Positions 1 to 8,592 of a stretch of 64,000 bases of DNA are shown here, piece after piece. Within the stretch, counting starts at the first letter, position 1. Each line of letters begins with the position of its first letter. A model generated the notes under the pieces. That model was given only the letters and a program-made list of their open reading frames with translations, had not been told where the DNA came from and ran no database searches. The DNA is from Campylobacter sp. MG1. GTDB lineage: Bacteria > Campylobacterota > Campylobacteria > Campylobacterales > Campylobacteraceae. The stretch spans positions 1 to 64,000 of the forward strand of contig NZ_JANYME010000003.1 in the NCBI RefSeq assembly GCF_026616895.1, given 5' to 3'. Both the position numbers and the translations under genes were made by a program.

Positions 1-121
1 ATTTAGAATTGATTATAAACCTAGTCCTAATACAAGCATAGGTTTAGACTTAACTAAGAGTATTACAAAACACTTTAATAATAACTACAATGTAAATTTA
101 GGGTTTGCTTATAATTTTTAA
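1..121 (+). CDS. C-terminal fragment of outer-membrane beta-barrel protein
   Basis: The reading frame is open from base 2 to a TAA at 119-121; the start lies outside the window. The 39 visible residues alternate polar and hydrophobic positions and end in VNLGFAYNF. A terminal aromatic residue preceded by alternating hydrophobic residues is the known C-terminal signal of outer-membrane barrel proteins, including autotransporter translocator domains. The segment is therefore inferred to be the last beta strands of a porin, autotransporter or similar outer-membrane protein. The passenger or substrate cannot be told from so little sequence. A hairpin lies directly downstream. Confidence 0.6.
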   Translation, partial: FRIDYKPSPNTSIGLDLTKSITKHFNNNYNVNLGFAYNF

Positions 122-123
122 TC

Positions 124-166
124 TAATTACCCCTTACTTATTATCATAATGAGAAGGGGGTAATTA
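124..166 (+). terminator. Hairpin after outer-membrane protein gene
   Basis: An inverted repeat (TAATTACCCCTT at 124-135, AAGGGGGTAATTA at 154-166) with one bulged G follows the outer-membrane gene stop. The loop is about 18 nt and can itself pair partly. There is no long T-run after it, so it could be a weak terminator or an mRNA-stabilising hairpin. Confidence 0.45.
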
Positions 167-266
167 TAAATGTTTGATAAGTGTAAAAGTAAATTGAACT
201 ATTATAAATTTTAATTATAAAACAATATTATTTTAATAATAAATTTTATTAAAATAAAGGATAAAT

Positions 267-1118
267 TTGAATATAGACAATTTAAAAGACTATAAAATAA
301 AAAACGATTATTTATATAGCTTAGAGCTTATTAGATTTATTAGTGAAATTTTCGTAATTTTAATTTTATGTCGCATAATTTATGTTGGTATAGATAATTT
401 AATTTTTTTATATAATAGACCAGAACGAATAATGTCGGATTTGTGGTGGATAAAAAGGATGGATGAAGCAATACTTCGTAGCATATTCTTTATTATATTC
501 TTTTTAAACCTTAGACAAATAAAAAGACTTATATTTGTTAAAAATAATGATTTTTATATTAGCGTAGATAATGAAAAGATATATTTTGAAACATATACAA
601 TAGATAAAGAAGGTCTTTTTGGTATAGCAAAAAGTTACAAAAAAGTAACCACAACGATAAATAAAAGTGATATAGTTTTTAGATTGCAATCTAAACGACC
701 TGCTTTAGCTTATTCATATATATTTGATAAAGATTCTTTTAATACTAAAGAAATGGAAGGAAAAAATTTAAATCATAAATCAGATTTTATATTAATTAGA
801 ATATTATTCTTTCCTATACTTATATTTTTTGTAATATTGGATATTTTATCAAGTTATTTAATATTATTTTTCTTAAATGGTAAAAACTTAAAAACTTACA
901 CAATATATCAAACTAAAACCAAGCTAGTTTCATTGCCTTTTATTGATGATTTATCAGTTTATTTTTTATACACAGAGTTTAGACAAAAGTATTCTGCAAT
1001 GAGTAAAGGTGGCTATGAAATGGAAGCAAAAGAAGAAGCACAACCACTAGGCGAAAAATATATAGAAAAACAGCGTAAGAAAATTGAAAAGATTTTAAGT
1101 GAAAATATGATAGATTAA
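267..1118 (+). CDS. Hypothetical membrane protein
   Basis: I do not recognise a family. The protein is 283 residues with a TTG start preceded by AAGGAT at a good distance (258-263). It has hydrophobic stretches around residues 22-50, 72-84 and 175-205, suggesting an inner-membrane protein with about three to four segments. The C-terminal end is charged (rich in E, K, Q) and probably cytosolic. It is the only intact small gene in a left-end block in which the next three genes are broken. It reads like a poorly conserved accessory gene. No motif supports a function. Confidence 0.55.
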   Translation: MNIDNLKDYKIKNDYLYSLELIRFISEIFVILILCRIIYVGIDNLIFLYNRPERIMSDLWWIKRMDEAILRSIFFIIFFLNLRQIKRLIFVKNNDFYISVDNEKIYFETYTIDKEGLFGIAKSYKKVTTTINKSDIVFRLQSKRPALAYSYIFDKDSFNTKEMEGKNLNHKSDFILIRILFFPILIFFVILDILSSYLILFFLNGKNLKTYTIYQTKTKLVSLPFIDDLSVYFLYTEFRQKYSAMSKGGYEMEAKEEAQPLGEKYIEKQRKKIEKILSENMID

Positions 1119-1143
1119 TTAAATAAATTTTAAAGGATAAACA

Positions 1144-1421
1144 ATGAGAAAAATCGCCTTAATATTTGTGATTTTGCTTTTATTTGGATGAGAAAGTAAA
1201 GAATGCTAAGCGTTGATAATAAAAAGGCTTTAGACTTAATCTTAAAGAATTTAAATAAAAACATAACGCATACTTATGGATGTTTTTTTGATAGGTATGA
1301 TATGAATATTTATGGATTAAATAAAACAAATGATATTAATACATTTTTAAATAATATTGAAAATGCTAAAAAGCTAGATAATATAAATATGAAAATAATA
1401 GCTTATAAAGAAAAAGAATAA
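1144..1421 (+). pseudogene. Broken small lipoprotein gene
   Basis: An ATG at 1144, preceded by AAAGGATAAAC, opens a lipoprotein-like signal peptide (MRKIALIFVILLLFG). The codon where the lipobox cysteine is expected is TGA (1189-1191) rather than TGC or TGT. The same frame stops again at 1207. The body continues in another frame from an ATG at 1203 to a TAA at 1421, ending IIAYKEKE. The span is 278 nt, so one added base plus repair of the TGA would give about 92 residues. I infer a former secreted lipoprotein now inactive. A 72-residue product from 1203 cannot be excluded, but it has no nearby ribosome binding site. Confidence 0.5.
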
Positions 1422-1520
1422 TTTAAGTGTAGAGAATATAGTAATGGGGTGAAAAGCTGCAGGGTAAAACTTAAAGGAAAGCTTATTTTTAAAATAAAAT
1501 AAATAATATAGGAAAATGTT

Positions 1521-1974
1521 ATGCAAAACAACAATGAGCCTATTTTTGTGATGAGTAGGAAAAATCAATTTTTATAGTTTTTTATTATGTATTTGTTTTT
1601 ATATGGGATTTAGCAACATTGTTAATTAGCATTAATCTTATGCATTTGGATAATATTTTTGCAAATATTTTTGGTTTTTGTGCAGCAATTATTACGCCTT
1701 ATCATTTTTTTATGCAATTGATATCAAAAAAGTTATTTGCTATGAAGATTTTTTCATAGTTAAAAGAAATTTTTGCACTCAAAAGGTTTGCTATAGAAAA
1801 TTTAAAGATTATTGGTTTTTTACTTCTATTACTAATAATAATATAGTAGTTAGGTTTAAGAAATTTCAATTTCCGATACATATAAATCAAAATATGTTTA
1901 CACAAGATGAAATTAAAAATTTTATTGAAATTTTAGAAAAAAATAATATAAAGCGTTATAGTTGGTTTGATTAA
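1521..1974 (+). pseudogene. Frameshifted small membrane protein (YcxB-like?)
   Basis: An ATG at 1521 with AGGAAAA upstream starts MQNNNEPIFVMSRKNQFL and meets a TAG at 1575. The next frame then reads a hydrophobic membrane stretch (FYYVFVFIWDLATLLISI) until a TAG at 1757. A third frame continues to a TAA at 1974. Both breaks fall in T-runs (T5 at 1569-1573, T6 at 1749-1754). Adding one T to each restores a single 151-residue protein with two membrane segments and a C-terminal domain ending in QDEIKNFIEILEKNNI. That ending loosely resembles YcxB-type or PH-like small membrane proteins, which is inference only. It is a pseudogene, or two homopolymer sequencing errors. Confidence 0.6.
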
Positions 1975-2006
1975 TTAAGTATTATAAATACTACTGAAAG
2001 GATTTT

Positions 2007-2511
2007 ATGAAACTAGTATTTCTTGCTATGATAGTTGTAGGATTTGCATTCTTATGTGAAGCTTACCCGTATAAAAAATTTAAGGCTAAACTTTTCTTTA
2101 AATGTGTATTTTGCTTTCGTTATTTTAAAGTAATTTCAAAAGAATATAAACCAAAAGATAAAAACCACATATATTATAATTTTATAGAAAATTTTCTTTA
2201 TTATTTTAAATTTGTAATATTAGTTCTTTCATATATACTCCTTTACTCAGGCATATTAGGATTATTTTTTTGCTAATAAATTTAAAATTTTAAGATATAA
2301 AAATAATTTAGAGCTAGTAATAAAAAATGATAAATATTTTTATGATGAAGCTTCATTTGTTTTTGAAACTGAAAGATTGTTTGTGAAGTATTATTACTTT
2401 GATGAAAATAATGATTTTAAAGAAGTTAGTGAAGAGTTTTTCATAGATAGTTGTGGTTATATTGAAAATATATATAAAGCAATAAGTTCTAAAGGTAGAT
2501 TTAGATTATAA
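2007..2511 (+). pseudogene. Frameshifted hypothetical protein, T7 tract
   Basis: An ATG at 2007 after GAAAGGATTTT starts an 89-residue frame with N- and C-terminal hydrophobic segments. It stops at 2274-2276, directly after a T7 run at 2265-2271. The adjacent frame is open from there to a TAA at 2509-2511 and encodes a hydrophilic, acidic tail (FDENNDFKEVSEEFF). Removing one T joins both parts into a 167-residue protein with two membrane segments and a soluble C-terminal domain. No family is recognised. The T-run could be a slippage switch, a fixed mutation or a base-calling error. Confidence 0.55.
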
Positions 2512-2548
2512 AAACTATAAATAATTTATAAATATTATTTATAGTTTT
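2511..2548. terminator. Convergent terminator between frameshifted gene and proS
   Basis: A perfect 15-bp inverted repeat (arms 2511-2525 and 2534-2548, loop TTATAAAT) lies between the convergent stop codons. Reading the minus strand, the stem is followed by TTTTTATAATCT, so it fits the terminator of the ispB-hemA-proS operon best. Confidence 0.65.
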
Positions 2549-2560
2549 AAATAAATAAAA

Positions 2561-4255
2561 TTATTTTAAAAGATTTGATAATTTATCTTTAACTTCGTTT
2601 GAGTTTAATTCTAGTTTTTCAAGTGTTTTACGAGCTCTAAATTCTACTAAATTATCATCAAGTTTTTTACCCACTACAATAGCATAAGGTGTGCCTATTA
2701 ACTCATAATCACTCATTTTTACGCCAAAACGCTCATTTCTATCATCTAATAAAGCCTTAATGCTATTAGCCAAACAATACTCATATATATCATTTGCAAA
2801 CTTAACTTGCTCTTCATTTTTAATATCTGATATTATGATTTGTAATGTAAATGCTGAAATATTTTTATCAAAAATAAGCCCATAATCATCATTATTGCAT
2901 TCAGCAATTACTGCTAAAAGCCTACTAATTCCTATACCATAACAACCCATTATAAAAGGTTTTGCCTTGCCATTATTATCAAGATAAGTTGCATTCATAG
3001 CACTTGAATACTTATCGCCTAATTTAAATATATGCCCTACTTCAATGCCTTTTGTAATTTTTAAAGCTCTATTACACTTATGGCATTCATCATTTTCTTT
3101 AACCAAGCTTAAATCATAAAAACGCTCTTGTAAAAAGCTAGTTACCTTAAATCCTACATAATGATAGTCTTTTTCGTTTGCTCCACAAATTAAATCGCTT
3201 TCATTTTCTAACTCGCTATCTATGAAAAATCTAACAGGACAATCCTTAAGCCCAATAAATCCTGGAACTAAATTAGCTTTTATTAATTCTTCTTCACTTG
3301 CATCTACTAAATCAAGTGCATTAGCTGCATTTAAAGCCTTAGTTTCATTTAGCTCATCGCAACCTCTTATAAAATATACTATGATTTCTTCTTTATCTAC
3401 ATATATTGCTTTTTTTGCTACTGCTTTTATGAAATTATGCTCTTTGCATTTAAAGAATTTAGCTAAATCTTCTATGGTTTTTACATTTGGAGTGTGAAAT
3501 TTTGCAAAATCAGCTTCTATTTCTTTGATAAATTTTCTTTTAGCTCTTTTTGCTGTTTCTATATTAGCACAATATCCACATTCACAAATAGCCAAATCAT
3601 CTTCTCCACTAGGACTAATTACCATAAATTCTCTTGAACCACTTCCACCAATTGCTCCGCTATCTGCTTCTACAATCGCATAATTTAACCCTAATTCATC
3701 AAAAATTTTACAATACGCTTCTTGCATATTTAAAAACTCAGTTTCTAAAGACTCAAGCGAATCATGAAAACTATAAGCGTCTTTCATAATAAACTCACGA
3801 GCCCTAAAAAGTCCAAATCTAGGTCTTGCTTCATCACGGAATTTAGTTTGAATTTGAAATAAATTAATAGGCAATTGTTTATAGCTTGTAATTTTTCCAC
3901 GCACAAGTGCAACTATTGCTTCTTCTGCTGTCGGGCTTAGGATAAAATCATTTTCTTTTCTATCCTTAAACCTTAGCAATTCTTTACCAAATTTAGCACT
4001 TCTTCCACTCTCATCCCAATAATTTAACGGGCATACAAAACTAAGATTTAAATAGTTTGCTCCTGCATTTTTCATATGCTTAATTACAATATTTTTAATA
4101 TTTTCTAATACTTCAAGCCCTAATGGCAAATAACTATAAAGTCCTGAGCCAAGTTGCTCTATATAAGCTGCTCTACTAAGTAAAATATGACTTTTTAAGA
4201 TAGCATCTCTTGGTGCTTCTTTTGTCGTTGGTGCGTATAATTTTGAAAATCTCAT
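2561..4255 (-). CDS. proS: Prolyl-tRNA synthetase
   Basis: It charges tRNA-Pro with proline in the cytosol. The 564-residue length is that of the long bacterial (ProS type 1) form. Class II synthetase landmarks are visible: SPTAEE near residue 107, motif 2 (FRDEARPRFGLFRAREF, 139-155) and motif 3 (GCYGIGISRLL, 437-447). An insertion of about 200 residues between motifs 2 and 3 is the editing domain that hydrolyses Ala-tRNA-Pro. The C-terminal anticodon-binding domain follows. The ATG overlaps the hemA stop by 4 bp, so the two are translationally coupled, as in C. jejuni. Confidence 0.97.
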   Translation of the reverse strand: MRFSKLYAPTTKEAPRDAILKSHILLSRAAYIEQLGSGLYSYLPLGLEVLENIKNIVIKHMKNAGANYLNLSFVCPLNYWDESGRSAKFGKELLRFKDRKENDFILSPTAEEAIVALVRGKITSYKQLPINLFQIQTKFRDEARPRFGLFRAREFIMKDAYSFHDSLESLETEFLNMQEAYCKIFDELGLNYAIVEADSGAIGGSGSREFMVISPSGEDDLAICECGYCANIETAKRAKRKFIKEIEADFAKFHTPNVKTIEDLAKFFKCKEHNFIKAVAKKAIYVDKEEIIVYFIRGCDELNETKALNAANALDLVDASEEELIKANLVPGFIGLKDCPVRFFIDSELENESDLICGANEKDYHYVGFKVTSFLQERFYDLSLVKENDECHKCNRALKITKGIEVGHIFKLGDKYSSAMNATYLDNNGKAKPFIMGCYGIGISRLLAVIAECNNDDYGLIFDKNISAFTLQIIISDIKNEEQVKFANDIYEYCLANSIKALLDDRNERFGVKMSDYELIGTPYAIVVGKKLDDNLVEFRARKTLEKLELNSNEVKDKLSNLLK

Positions 4256-5481
4256 TCGTTTTCCTTCACATTAAATAAATAATTTAAACTTTGCGTTTCT
4301 AAACCTTCATCATCAATATTTTTAAGTCTTATTGTAGGTTCGTGCAAATAAGACTTCATAACTTGTTTTGCAAATTTCAATGCTTCTTCATTATCACTAT
4401 TTTTTAAATAACCTTTCTTAATTGCTATTGCTAATTCTTGATTTATGATTTCATCTGCTCTAATTCTCATAGCTTTTATTATAGGAGTTACTTGAATTAC
4501 ATTTAAATCCTTATAAAACTCATTAACCATTTTTGCAACTACACTAAAAGCAATTTTTGCTTCTTCATCTTTAAATTGCATATTTTTCTTAACTATTTCA
4601 TTTAGACTATCAACGCTAAAAACTTCTATCAATTCACTATTTTCAAGTTCAATATCTCTTGGCACAGCAATATCAAAAAAATACCTTTTAAACTCAACCG
4701 GACTTATAATATCTTTAGTAATTATAGGTTCATTTGAACTAGTAGCACAAAATATAAGCTCATAAGAATTTAAAATAGAGATTAAATCTTCATAATCTAA
4801 ACATATTAAATCTAGTTCATTTGCTAGTTTTAAAGCATTTGCTTTGGTTCTTGAAATTATCGCAATATTTCCTTTTGTATGATTTAGTAAGTGTTTTGCA
4901 GCTAATTCTATCATCAAACCACTTCCTATTAAAAGGATTTTTTTAGTTTTAATATCACAAATCTCTCTTGCTTTTGCTACTGCAACAGAGCTTACTGATA
5001 CAGAGTTTTTTGAAATAGCAGTTTTATTTCTAACCATTGCAGCACATTTAAAAGAATAATTAATCGCTACTTCTAAATTAGGAGAATAATTAGCACTTTG
5101 CAAGGCTTGTTTTAATTGACCTGTGATTTGAGTCTCCCCTATTACAAGGCTATCAAGTGAGCTTGAAACACTAAAAAGATGATGAATAAACCCACTGCCT
5201 TCGTAAATATCAGGAGAATTTTTGATAAGTTGCTCATCAATCTTACAAATTAAACATAAGCACTTTATTATGTATTCATAAACACCCACTTGGTTTTCAA
5301 TATAACACATTATTTCTATTCTATTACAGGTGCTTAAAATCACGCATTCTTCTATGTAATCATTAGCTAAGATTAATTTATAAATTTCTTTTTTCTTAAA
5401 TTCATCACTTAAAGCTAGTCTTTCTCTTACTTCAATACTTGTATTTTTATGAGTAAAACTAACGCTAAAATAATGCATCAA
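4252..5481 (-). CDS. hemA: Glutamyl-tRNA reductase
   Basis: It reduces Glu-tRNA to glutamate-1-semialdehyde with NADPH, the first step of C5-pathway heme synthesis. At 409 residues it matches the family. The catalytic cysteine is Cys52 in STCNR (50-54). The conserved GETQITGQ is at 115-122, and the NADPH-binding IGSG is at 185-188. It lies between ispB and proS with 4-bp overlaps on both sides. Confidence 0.97.
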   Translation of the reverse strand: MMHYFSVSFTHKNTSIEVRERLALSDEFKKKEIYKLILANDYIEECVILSTCNRIEIMCYIENQVGVYEYIIKCLCLICKIDEQLIKNSPDIYEGSGFIHHLFSVSSSLDSLVIGETQITGQLKQALQSANYSPNLEVAINYSFKCAAMVRNKTAISKNSVSVSSVAVAKAREICDIKTKKILLIGSGLMIELAAKHLLNHTKGNIAIISRTKANALKLANELDLICLDYEDLISILNSYELIFCATSSNEPIITKDIISPVEFKRYFFDIAVPRDIELENSELIEVFSVDSLNEIVKKNMQFKDEEAKIAFSVVAKMVNEFYKDLNVIQVTPIIKAMRIRADEIINQELAIAIKKGYLKNSDNEEALKFAKQVMKSYLHEPTIRLKNIDDEGLETQSLNYLFNVKENE

Positions 5482-6365
5482 AACTCCCTAAAAATCATTT
5501 TTTTAACGATTTCTTTTAATTCATCGCTACTTGCGTATTTTAATGCAAGTTCTCCGTAATTTTTAGCTTCATTTATACTTGCATTTATTAAATCGTATTT
5601 TAAAAATTGCTCTTTTATCCACGATAATTCATCTTTGCTTAAAGTCTTACAAAAATAAGACCTTAGCCTTGCTTTATCATCGCCTTGTAATTTTTTATCT
5701 AGCATAATGTATGGAAGAGTAACTTTGCCTTCTTTATAATCATTTAGATTTGGCTTTCCTAAAGTAGCTTCATCTTGAGTAATATCTAAAATATCATCAA
5801 CTATTTGAAAAGCAATTCCTAGATTTTTACCAAATTCTTTATAATCATTAGCGTTAGGATAATTAGCTAAAAGTGCTGCTGCATATGCACTTGCTTCTAT
5901 TAATGAAGCAGTTTTTTTATAAATCATTTCATAATATTTGCTCTCATCTTCATTAAAGCTTTCTCCAAGCTCTACATCAAGCAATTCGCCACTACTAAGC
6001 AAGGCAACTGCACGACCAACACAGGCTGCTATTTCACTTTTAAAAGAGCATAAATTATAAAACGCAATTGAATATAAAATATCGCCTAGCATAATAGCAG
6101 TTTTATCGCCATAAATTGCATTAATACTTGGAGCATTTCTTCTAGTTAGTGCTTCATCTATTACATCATCGTGCATAAGCGATGCTAGATGAATACACTC
6201 AATTACTGCACATAATTTATAAGCTTCATCACTAACTCCAGCTATTTTTAAAATCAGTTTTGAGCGTAATCTTTTGCCGTGATTTACCTTGGCTAAATAC
6301 TCATAAATACTAGGATGCTTTAACTCTTTTATAAATTCATTTATATAAAAATCTATCTTTTCCAT
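5478..6365 (-). CDS. ispB: Polyprenyl diphosphate synthase (octaprenyl type)
   Basis: It elongates isoprenyl diphosphates to the long side chain of the quinone (menaquinone in Campylobacter). The 295-residue all-helical protein shows both aspartate-rich metal-binding motifs, DDVID at 66-70 and DDILD at 189-193. The HGKRLRSKL segment near residues 29-37 is the IPP-binding region. No bulky residue block just before the first motif limits chain length, consistent with a long-chain product, but the exact length is inferred. It is the first gene of ispB-hemA-proS, with AAAGGGAAG upstream of the ATG. Confidence 0.9.
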   Translation of the reverse strand: MEKIDFYINEFIKELKHPSIYEYLAKVNHGKRLRSKLILKIAGVSDEAYKLCAVIECIHLASLMHDDVIDEALTRRNAPSINAIYGDKTAIMLGDILYSIAFYNLCSFKSEIAACVGRAVALLSSGELLDVELGESFNEDESKYYEMIYKKTASLIEASAYAAALLANYPNANDYKEFGKNLGIAFQIVDDILDITQDEATLGKPNLNDYKEGKVTLPYIMLDKKLQGDDKARLRSYFCKTLSKDELSWIKEQFLKYDLINASINEAKNYGELALKYASSDELKEIVKKMIFREF

Positions 6366-6431
6366 ACTACTTCCCTTTCATGAATAATATCTAAAGTTAT
6401 TTTAACTTTATATACTTTTAAGAATATTAAA

Positions 6432-6935
6432 CTAACTATCAAATGACAATAGCATTTTAAACATTTTTTTAATCTCCTCACTCTCACTTCTTTTATATTT
6501 ATTCATCTTTCTAAATTTATAAGGTTCCATAGCATTTTTATCAATCCATAAGCCTTTTAATTCACTTTTTGCTTTTAATTCATCATCTTTATATATATCT
6601 GTATAATATGTGTATGCCCAAGCACAGCCCTGCTGAACCATATAACGATTTATGTCAATTTCATTTAGATAAACAACGGCTACCTTTCTTTTATATTTAT
6701 CTATATTCTTAACATCAATATTTATTTTTTTATCTAAAATCATATTAGATAAAATACCTTTACATTCTTTACCAAAATTTTGATTACCCTCTGGTGCATC
6801 AATGCCATATAATCTAATATCTGATTTTACATTATTATTAACAGCAACAAAACTATCACCATCATAAACTTTTATAACTAAATATTCATCGGCAAATAAA
6901 CATAATGTAAAAAATAATAAAAATATTTTTTTCAT
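6432..6935 (-). CDS. Secreted thermonuclease (SNase family)
   Basis: It is a predicted Ca-dependent phosphodiesterase acting on DNA or RNA outside the cytoplasm. The N-terminus (MKKIFLLFFTLCLFA) is a signal peptide cleaved before DEY. The SNase fold follows: YDGDSF at 24-29, IRLYGIDAPE at 40-49 and KYKRKVAVVYL at 80-90. These supply the acidic metal ligands and the arginine-glutamate-arginine set (R41, E49, R83) of the family. GCAWAY (103-108) is also typical. At 167 residues it is a single-domain enzyme. The start overlaps the ddl stop by one base, so it belongs to the ruvA-ddl transcript. Nutrient nucleotide release is a plausible role. Confidence 0.9.
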   Translation of the reverse strand: MKKIFLLFFTLCLFADEYLVIKVYDGDSFVAVNNNVKSDIRLYGIDAPEGNQNFGKECKGILSNMILDKKINIDVKNIDKYKRKVAVVYLNEIDINRYMVQQGCAWAYTYYTDIYKDDELKAKSELKGLWIDKNAMEPYKFRKMNKYKRSESEEIKKMFKMLLSFDS

Positions 6936-7951
6936 TATTTAGCTCTTACGATTTTATTTAAAAATGTGAAATTTTCTTTAATTTTAAAATCACTTTCAAT
7001 AGATTTTGCTAATTTTTCTAAAGAAGATTTAAAATCATCAAATAAATAATTAGCATAAGAACCTGGATTTGGATTAATCTCATTTAGATAAATCTCATTA
7101 TCTTTAATAAAAAAATCACATCTAATTAAAGCACCTTTAAACAACGGCAAATAAAGTCTAGTAAAAGCGTCTTTTAATTTATTTACTAACTCATCATTAA
7201 GTTTTACTTCTTCTATTTTTTCTTGTTTAAAGCTTAGATATTTTTGGTCAAAATCTAAATGACCATTTTTCTTAGGCTCTTCAATCTTTGAAAATACAAT
7301 TTTTTCGCCATCAAAAAATCCTGCTAGATTTACTTCTTGAATATTTTCAATAAAAGGCTCTGCTAAAATCTTGTCATCAAATTCATACGAACTATCATAC
7401 GCATAAGCAAAATCTTCTTTATTTTTTACTATATTTATACCTATACTACTTCCAAGCCTAGCTGGTTTTAAAATAACAGGTAGTTCAACCTCATCATTTT
7501 TGCTTTCTAATAATTTATAAGCAATTGTTTTAACCCCTACTTCATTTGCATAAAGTTTAGTTAAATGTTTATCAAAACTAAGCACACAAGCAGCGGTTCT
7601 AGGGCCTATGTATTTGATATTATAAAAATCAAACATAGAGGCTAATTTCCCATCTTCGCCATCTTTTCCATGAACTATATTAATAGCTATATCAAATTCT
7701 ACTTTTTCTTCGCCTAAAAGTTTTTTAAGATAAAAGCCACCTTGTTTTAATACTAAAGGCTTAAGGTTTTTAAAACCACCTTTTGCAAAATAATTTGCAT
7801 TCATATTGTTTTTATCTATTAGATAAAACTCATTATCAAAACTAACATAAATAAAAATTACATCATCTAATAATTTTGCCACAGTTACAGCACTTACTAT
7901 GCTTATTTCATGCTCGTAAGAATTCCCACCAAAAACCATTGCGTATTTCAT
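6935..7951 (-). CDS. ddl: D-alanine--D-alanine ligase
   Basis: It is an ATP-grasp enzyme that makes the D-Ala-D-Ala dipeptide for peptidoglycan precursors in the cytosol. At 338 residues it has the N-terminal FGGNSYEHEIS motif (residues 7-17), the HGKDGEDG loop near 94-101, LKPARLGSSIGI in the ATP-binding domain, and EINPNPGS near the C-terminus, which carries Mg and D-Ala contacts. AAGGAAAATAA precedes the ATG. It sits 9 bp after ruvA, as in C. jejuni. Confidence 0.96.
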   Translation of the reverse strand: MKYAMVFGGNSYEHEISIVSAVTVAKLLDDVIFIYVSFDNEFYLIDKNNMNANYFAKGGFKNLKPLVLKQGGFYLKKLLGEEKVEFDIAINIVHGKDGEDGKLASMFDFYNIKYIGPRTAACVLSFDKHLTKLYANEVGVKTIAYKLLESKNDEVELPVILKPARLGSSIGINIVKNKEDFAYAYDSSYEFDDKILAEPFIENIQEVNLAGFFDGEKIVFSKIEEPKKNGHLDFDQKYLSFKQEKIEEVKLNDELVNKLKDAFTRLYLPLFKGALIRCDFFIKDNEIYLNEINPNPGSYANYLFDDFKSSLEKLAKSIESDFKIKENFTFLNKIVRAK

Positions 7952-7960
7952 TTATTTTCC

Positions 7961-8515
7961 TTAACTTAATTTTTTAAGAGCTAGTTTTATTACTTCGCTA
8001 ACACTATTTGCATTAATATCTTTTAAAGCTTTAATCACAGCTTCTTGTTTAAAGCCTAAAGCAAGTAAAGCTTCACTAGCTTCGTAATAATAATTATTCT
8101 CCGCACTTATTCCTAATTTGATTATTTTATCTTTTAATTCTAATATTAATCTACTTGCACTCTTAGCACCAATTCCTGGAGCTTTACATAAAGCTTTTGC
8201 GTTTTCGTTAATAATAGCACTTTGCAAACTCGCTACATCCATTGATGATAGAAGTGCCATAGCACTTGTAGCACCTATGCCATTTACTTTTATTAAGGCT
8301 TCAAATAATATTTGCTCACTTTCATCTAAAAAGCCATATAATTTATTTGAATCTTCTTTAATAATTTGAGTAATTAATAAAGCTACTTTATCTCCTTTAT
8401 TAATCCTAGCAGCACTTAATAAGCTAAGATTTATTCCATACCCTACTCCATAAGTTTTTAAGATTATAAACGCAGGAGTTTTTTTAATAACTTCACCTTC
8501 TAAATAAACTATCAA
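7961..8515 (-). CDS. ruvA: Holliday junction DNA helicase subunit RuvA
   Basis: It binds four-way DNA junctions and loads the RuvB motor for branch migration. At 184 residues it is slightly shorter than the E. coli protein. An N-terminal OB-like barrel (MIVYLEGEVI...) is followed by two helix-hairpin-helix motifs, VNGIGATSA and APGIGAKSA. A small C-terminal RuvB-contacting domain ends in IKLALKKL. It is the first gene of ruvA-ddl-nuclease, and the short interval to murJ (8516-8592) must hold divergent promoters. Confidence 0.95.
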   Translation of the reverse strand: MIVYLEGEVIKKTPAFIILKTYGVGYGINLSLLSAARINKGDKVALLITQIIKEDSNKLYGFLDESEQILFEALIKVNGIGATSAMALLSSMDVASLQSAIINENAKALCKAPGIGAKSASRLILELKDKIIKLGISAENNYYYEASEALLALGFKQEAVIKALKDINANSVSEVIKLALKKLS

Positions 8516-8592
8516 TAATCTTCCTTTTTTGTATCAAAGCCTTTATTTTTTTTCGTTAATATACCTAAAAATAAATTAAAAAAGTAAAATGA

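Noticed and set aside
1678-1974. A separate 98-codon gene with a TTG start
   Set aside because: No ribosome site; the sequence before it reads as a membrane protein in an adjacent frame, so it is the tail of a broken gene.
3222-3497. Plus-strand frame opposite proS
   Set aside because: Shadow of the editing domain of prolyl-tRNA synthetase, with no motif of its own.
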